From Fimbriimonadaceae bacterium (GTDB taxonomy: Bacteria; Armatimonadota; Fimbriimonadia; Fimbriimonadales; Fimbriimonadaceae), in the NCBI GenBank assembly GCA_020851885.1, contig JADZBW010000305.1, forward strand, positions 1-7,109: a stretch of DNA of 7,109 nucleotides, in the 5' to 3' direction. Positions 4,701 through 7,109 of this stretch are shown here, in pieces. Both the position numbers and the translations under genes were made by a program. The first letter of the stretch is position 1. Each line of letters starts with the position of its first letter. The notes below the pieces were generated by a model. That model saw nothing but the letters and a program-made list of their open reading frames with translations, did no database searches and was not told the origin of the DNA.

Positions 4701-7109
4701 ACGGTACCGTCTGCCTTCAATGGCGCCCGCAAGAAGACGCCACTGTAACCGGGGTTCTCCGGCTGGCCATTGGGATCCTTTGTCACGCGGACGTTCTCAG
4801 CGCGGATATTCGGGTAGTCCAAGCTGACGTTCGGCCGATCCTCAGGCAAATCTTCAAACAAGGTTCCGAAAATGAGGGACGGAATCGGCTTGTTGATCGC
4901 TAACGCCCCGCCTTGCCAGGCAAGTTCTGGACGCGCAACGCGAACGTTGTCCACGCCTCTGCCGGGACCTCTCAAGAACGTCATCCAACTTCGGTCGTAG
5001 ACGCGAATTGTCGACGTGCCGTTTTGGCCGTGCCCAGCCATTCCAAAATAACTCGTCAGGAGCGTTTCGTTATTGGCTGCGGTCAAGGGGAGGTTTGGCG
5101 ACCCGTTGACGAGCGCGCTGGGATCATTGGTGACCGTGGTCACGCCGATGTCGTCATTCACCGCCGGGCTCATATCGATTCCGATCGGATTCGCAACCTG
5201 GAATTCAAGCTGGTTCGCGGGATTCTGGGCGACTTGAGGCGCGTTTCCACCGCCAGCAGGACTGCCCGGAGTCACCGAATAGCTGACGCGTCCGCTGCCA
5301 GGAGGCAAGCTGTTTTGGCCGCTACCCTGGATTGCGAAGGCGAGGATGGCGTAGCCGTTTGGTTGGGCAGGTGCAGGTGGAGGCGCAGTGAACTGCCGGG
5401 ACACGACCGCATATTGTCTTGTCGAAGCCCCTTCCGTACTGATCTGGAAGTTCACGAGCGCGGGGGTCGCCGAAGCGTTCCCGTTGATGTCTTCCATATA
5501 GGGGTAATCGTAAACGACGAAGTAAGCCGTTTGTCCCCATTCGAAAGCGTAAGGTGGAGCTTGGGCAAGGCCGTTGATGGTGTTGTAATTCACGGGGGCA
5601 GGATCATTTCTGAGTGATTCGTACATCGCCTTCGTGATCACTTTGATCTTGGCGTTCCGCCACGCCGCGCCGCGAGGATCGTCCGGGACGATAACCTCTC
5701 TGATTGGCGGGCTGCCCTGCCCACCGATGGTCAGATTGTCGCTCCAGGCAAACAGATTCCCAGAGAGATCGCCACCGTACATGAATCCAGGCACTCCGGG
5801 AGGTGCACCAACCGACATGGACGCGCGGATACCGGTTGAAGCAAAGTTCTGCCAGCAAAGCTTGCCGCCGAAGCTATTCGTAATGCCGTTCCCGGCCAAA
5901 CCGCCGCGGGCAAAGAGCGCGCTGAACGAACCATTTTCACCCGGCACGGTGATGGTGGGATAGAGCTGTTGTAAACCGGATGTGTCATAGACCTGCATCG
6001 GCGTAAAGGTCAGAGGCCCAGCTACTGTGGTGTTCAGTTCCTTGGTGCGCCAAATAACATTGTTGATGTTCGCCGCATCCAACGCATACACGGACAAATT
6101 CTGGTTGGCTACATAGACCGTATCGACGGGGGCGATTCCACCGATGTCGGCAGCGGCAACCGCCGTCGGACCTCCGACGTATGCGCCAGGGATAGGTTGG
6201 CCCGCGGCAGGCGCGAATTGCTGTGGAGTACCGCCATTCGTCGCGTCGATCGAGTAGAAGTAGCCTTGACCTGAATCATCGAAAGAAGTTCCAAAGTAGA
6301 CCCTTCCAAAGGCGATGGCAGGAGTTGTCGTCACCGCCGGGAGCGCCGAGGTGCGACCCGGGAAGTCGAACAGAACATTCGTCGTTCGATTGGCGATATT
6401 GCCAATCGGGTTGAGCGCCAGAAGGTGACCGCTTTCGGTCGGGACGTAAAGTCGCGGCGTGCCGCCGACTTCGGCATAGGCGATCGAGGCGAATTCAAAG
6501 CTGCCCAAAGAGCCAGTGCGTCTACCTGCCGGGTAGTCGTTGGGATAGCTCCAGTTCCTCGAAGTGGTACCTGGCTGGCGGGTCGCGAAATTGTAGTCGC
6601 CACGTCCCGCAGCATCGATGCTATACACTCGACCGTTCTTCGCGGCGATAAAGACGTAATCGACGCCACCGATTCGCTGCACAATTGGCGAAGTCGTGCC
6701 AAATCCAACGGGCATCTCGGCGAGCGTAACGCTGCCCGTCCCGTCCGGAGCGCCGGCGCCCGTGTTATTGGGGTCGGTCCAAGTTGAATTGGACGGATCG
6801 GCGATGCTTGGGTAAGCCCAAATGACGTTGGTCGTGCCATCGCCATTGCCCTGACCATCGAGACAGTAGATGTGGCCGTCATCCGAAGCAACGAACACGA
6901 CGTCCTGCTCGACCAGCGCGCCGCCATTCTGCCGAATAAAGACGCGCGCGCTCGTCGGAGTCGAGTTGACCTCCGAGTCGAACGAACCAATAAATCGAAC
7001 GGCATCTGCATAGGCCACTCGCCCAGCGCCTACGTCTCCTGCGCTACCCTCGTTCGTCACGATGACGCGGAGGTTGTCCGTCTGGTGGTGGGTGACTTTT
7101 CGGTTCCCA
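1772..7109 (-). CDS. Giant PQQ/BamB-like beta-propeller and Ig-like repeat protein, probably exported (5' end outside window)
   Basis: One frame runs from the right edge to TAA at 1772-1774. A GTG at 7060 is the first possible start (1762 residues, numbering used here), but 16 sense codons precede it and continue the same domain, so the true start is probably outside. In order: the end of a golvesin-C-terminal-like domain (to about residue 24); about seven PQQ-like propeller repeats (52-450) such as VVFVASDDGHIYCLDG and VDYVFIAAKNGRVYSIDA; a long beta-rich middle (450-1000) with a DSNGDG loop at 843-848; a NEW3-like Ig segment with PVGTYSGQLRI (about 1031-1095); then blade-like repeats from 1134, with a last one, LVWMFWSSTRGGSPDLYF, at 1731-1748. 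Only two cysteines (66, 402) and about 25 lysines are present, with many Asn, Gly, Pro and Thr, as in surface or secreted proteins. No enzyme active site was recognised. It may bind ligand, wall or another cell. The signal peptide is not visible. The next gene downstream is pilM, across a terminator. Confidence 0.85.
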   Translation of the reverse strand, partial: GNRKVTHHQTDNLRVIVTNEGSAGDVGAGRVAYADAVRFIGSFDSEVNSTPTSARVFIRQNGGALVEQDVVFVASDDGHIYCLDGQGNGDGTTNVIWAYPSIADPSNSTWTDPNNTGAGAPDGTGSVTLAEMPVGFGTTSPIVQRIGGVDYVFIAAKNGRVYSIDAAGRGDYNFATRQPGTTSRNWSYPNDYPAGRRTGSLGSFEFASIAYAEVGGTPRLYVPTESGHLLALNPIGNIANRTTNVLFDFPGRTSALPAVTTTPAIAFGRVYFGTSFDDSGQGYFYSIDATNGGTPQQFAPAAGQPIPGAYVGGPTAVAAADIGGIAPVDTVYVANQNLSVYALDAANINNVIWRTKELNTTVAGPLTFTPMQVYDTSGLQQLYPTITVPGENGSFSALFARGGLAGNGITNSFGGKLCWQNFASTGIRASMSVGAPPGVPGFMYGGDLSGNLFAWSDNLTIGGQGSPPIREVIVPDDPRGAAWRNAKIKVITKAMYESLRNDPAPVNYNTINGLAQAPPYAFEWGQTAYFVVYDYPYMEDINGNASATPALVNFQISTEGASTRQYAVVSRQFTAPPPAPAQPNGYAILAFAIQGSGQNSLPPGSGRVSYSVTPGSPAGGGNAPQVAQNPANQLEFQVANPIGIDMSPAVNDDIGVTTVTNDPSALVNGSPNLPLTAANNETLLTSYFGMAGHGQNGTSTIRVYDRSWMTFLRGPGRGVDNVRVARPELAWQGGALAINKPIPSLIFGTLFEDLPEDRPNVSLDYPNIRAENVRVTKDPNGQPENPGYSGVFLRAPLKADGTVLLDEVDAGSRLLQPTPFEFEVDIPRFQPANQSNNWVTSNGALVATGYNGRVNVFVDSNGDGSLSRIGGRLEAYRGFWLNGAVARDESVEVRTPNVDLSSVPGGGGYTPFVPGLGVGPFTPWGPTVGPGSEYTNMFKSFRVENPGNMNLLNLRLAKATNRGATRLSWGIFSSAVDEFGWLDAGVGLWSDIDSTFARTSQVILQKARVGDRGPTALQTNPTYRANPNLDTNGGRFLPAPFSDDPRVAVSLPIGFPVGTYSGQLRIIEDANLDESLALDASGSNALEAYSDPTFILTFKARESRLTNNFTRLTAPMADDPAALGTGSTAFQHQNLQPTAARTATGGSLGNLVVAWTSTRATDLATQPINPSGNDQYRIFMAGLNGNNGVEDPRSALGNGFKDLTGFVRSTNAKWFVNSTSTTNGYPGPGDLYPTVAGESVVPGSARYGAPALPTRGQVNDVSGSVSQPVIFPNLDMAFVGDAQKQTGTGRISESRLFMTRVTVAANGDPTLDATPYAMPFDVNSQKGRPSLVRIGDLLSTPAPEDLSFVAYSAQTAGTSRIYWTTFDYNARGNSNIGFTQPLAVEFGEGFESVASPSVSVRPYVGPEGTVFEMAFTGKLRGRANSEVFMSRMALNDPSAVMSYPEIIQEKLTPDSDPAQFRARGVEWLSTANIQLFLMNSAGAVTNIEVPGSRRSDGKTGLVVMDTTLGGKAYLDPNLGTVRMSTGLPLSTSQLLLTYTPKILRVSVGTASGHAGVTHFFDNRFEGVSAGSTKYWANSDGSGINPGAAGFVPPRVGRYYFTYNRAAAGAGQAARPYMKSMRLGIQLPYQIYTDQNGNLLRSPGVPSITVAGNVGQFQVDPVKGRVYFTPVDENRPITITWNGVDQSTGAATGQGGNPNVPFQLTNVQVTLINELAETPVPIEQAVNESSLYSFPDPFDNANFARPNLVWMFWSSTRGGSPDLYFQTVAPRFAPQPIGN
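1805..3661 (-). repeat. C-terminal blade-like repeats, possible second beta-propeller
   Basis: The last third of the large protein repeats a two-strand motif: a hydrophobic strand ending in A[WFY] or similar, a polar turn often with R/T/G, then [IL][YF] and a second strand. Copies are NLVVAWTSTRA...YRIFMAGL (1134-1166), NLDMAFVGD...RLFMTRV (1257-1287), LSFVAYSAQTAGTSRIYWTTF (about 1330-1350, in two parts around the TAGTS turn), FEMAFTGKLRGRANSEVFMS (1395-1414) and LVWMFWSSTRGGSPDLYF (1731-1748). A weaker copy may lie at 1456-1474. The pattern resembles TolB/BNR-type propeller blades. The final copy sits at the extreme C-terminus after a 250-residue insertion and could close the ring. Confidence 0.45.
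3776..3970 (-). other. NEW3-like Ig segment in the large protein
   Basis: Residues about 1031-1095 read VAVSLPIGFPVGTYSGQLRI, then an acidic turn EDANLDES, and end with DPTFILTFKARESRLT. The pattern 'P-G-x-Y-x-G-x-L-x-I' followed by a closing hydrophobic strand is typical of NEW3/NPCBM-associated and related Ig-like folds of exported proteins. This is a fold-level suggestion from a motif. Confidence 0.45.
5711..6907 (-). other. PQQ/BamB-like beta-propeller domain, about seven blades
   Basis: Residues 52-450 of the large protein contain spaced repeats with the pattern [VIL][YF][VI]xxxxGxxYxLDA. Cores begin near 53 (VVFVASDDGHIYCLD), 135 (YVFIAAKNGRVYSID), 203 (RLYVPTESGHLLALN), 253 (RVYFGTSF...YFYSIDA), 314 (TVYVANQNLSVYALDA), 366 (LYPTITVPGENGSFSALF) and 426 (FMYGGDLSGNLFAWSD). 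Several are followed by an aromatic such as VIWAYP, NWSYP or VIWR, as in PQQ/BamB repeats. Seven units would close a propeller. The quinone-binding residues of true quinoprotein dehydrogenases were not recognised, so a structural or binding role is more likely than an enzyme. Confidence 0.75.
6989..7109 (-). other. Tail of a golvesin/xanthan-lyase C-terminal-like domain in the large protein
   Basis: The translated edge reads HHQTDNLRVIVTNEG and then GRVAYADAVRFIG. The ending 'adoVRF' after a hydrophobic strand and a short Asn/Gly-rich turn is what I know from the C-terminal strands of golvesin-C-terminal-like (Xly-type) carbohydrate-binding-like domains, which typically end in VVADAVRF. Most of the domain would lie to the right of the window. 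This is recognition of a short motif from memory, so it is tentative. Confidence 0.5.

Noticed and set aside
4913..5617. 234-residue open frame on the plus strand
   Set aside because: Antisense to the middle of the large protein; Arg/His/Val-rich shadow composition and no domain or good ribosome site seen.
5711..6907. Quinoprotein dehydrogenase (PQQ enzyme) function for the propeller
   Set aside because: The repeats resemble PQQ/BamB blades, but I could not identify the cofactor-binding and catalytic residues or vicinal cysteines of such enzymes; the two cysteines are far apart in sequence.
7058..7060. GTG as the start codon of the large gene
   Set aside because: Sense codons continue upstream to the window edge in the same frame and appear to belong to the same domain, and no convincing ribosome site precedes the GTG.

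Overview
The window carries two transcription units, both read on the minus strand. They are the start of a type IV pilus assembly cluster (pilM followed by the beginning of pilN) and, upstream of it, the 3' part of a very large gene for a beta-rich, probably exported protein. The DNA is moderately GC-rich and densely coding. PilM and PilN are bacterial type IV pilus inner-membrane platform proteins. Their divergent sequence and the giant, lysine-poor, PQQ-propeller/Ig-like neighbour remind me most of Armatimonadota (Fimbriimonadia-like). This assignment is an impression from protein style, not a database result.

Layout from left to right on the + strand, so in reverse order of transcription. 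Positions 1-339 encode the N-terminal 113 residues of a PilN-like protein, cut by the window edge. Positions 349-1584 encode a complete 411-residue PilM, nine bases upstream of pilN. Positions 1585-1771 are an intergenic region with a good sigma70-type promoter for pilM (TTGACA box) and a strong, nearly symmetrical terminator hairpin (1719-1753) that ends the big upstream gene. Positions 1772-7109 are a single open frame of at least 1778 residues that continues past the right edge, so its true start and any signal peptide are not visible.

The large protein appears modular. At the right edge is the tail of what looks like a golvesin/xanthan-lyase-type C-terminal-like domain. It is followed by about seven PQQ/BamB-like propeller repeats, a long stretch of beta-rich and Ig-like sequence with a calcium-loop-like DSNGDG motif and a NEW3-like Ig segment, and finally a C-terminal part with repeated blade-like motifs that may form a second propeller.

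Functionally, PilM (cytoplasmic, actin-like ATPase fold) should bind the N-terminal LNLLP peptide of PilN (inner membrane), and the two start the usual pilMNO(P)Q alignment complex. The large protein has its own transcription unit, so any role in pilus function (for example a PilY1-like surface adhesin) is a hypothesis from proximity and fold only. No RNA genes, mobile elements, CRISPR arrays or integration sites were seen.
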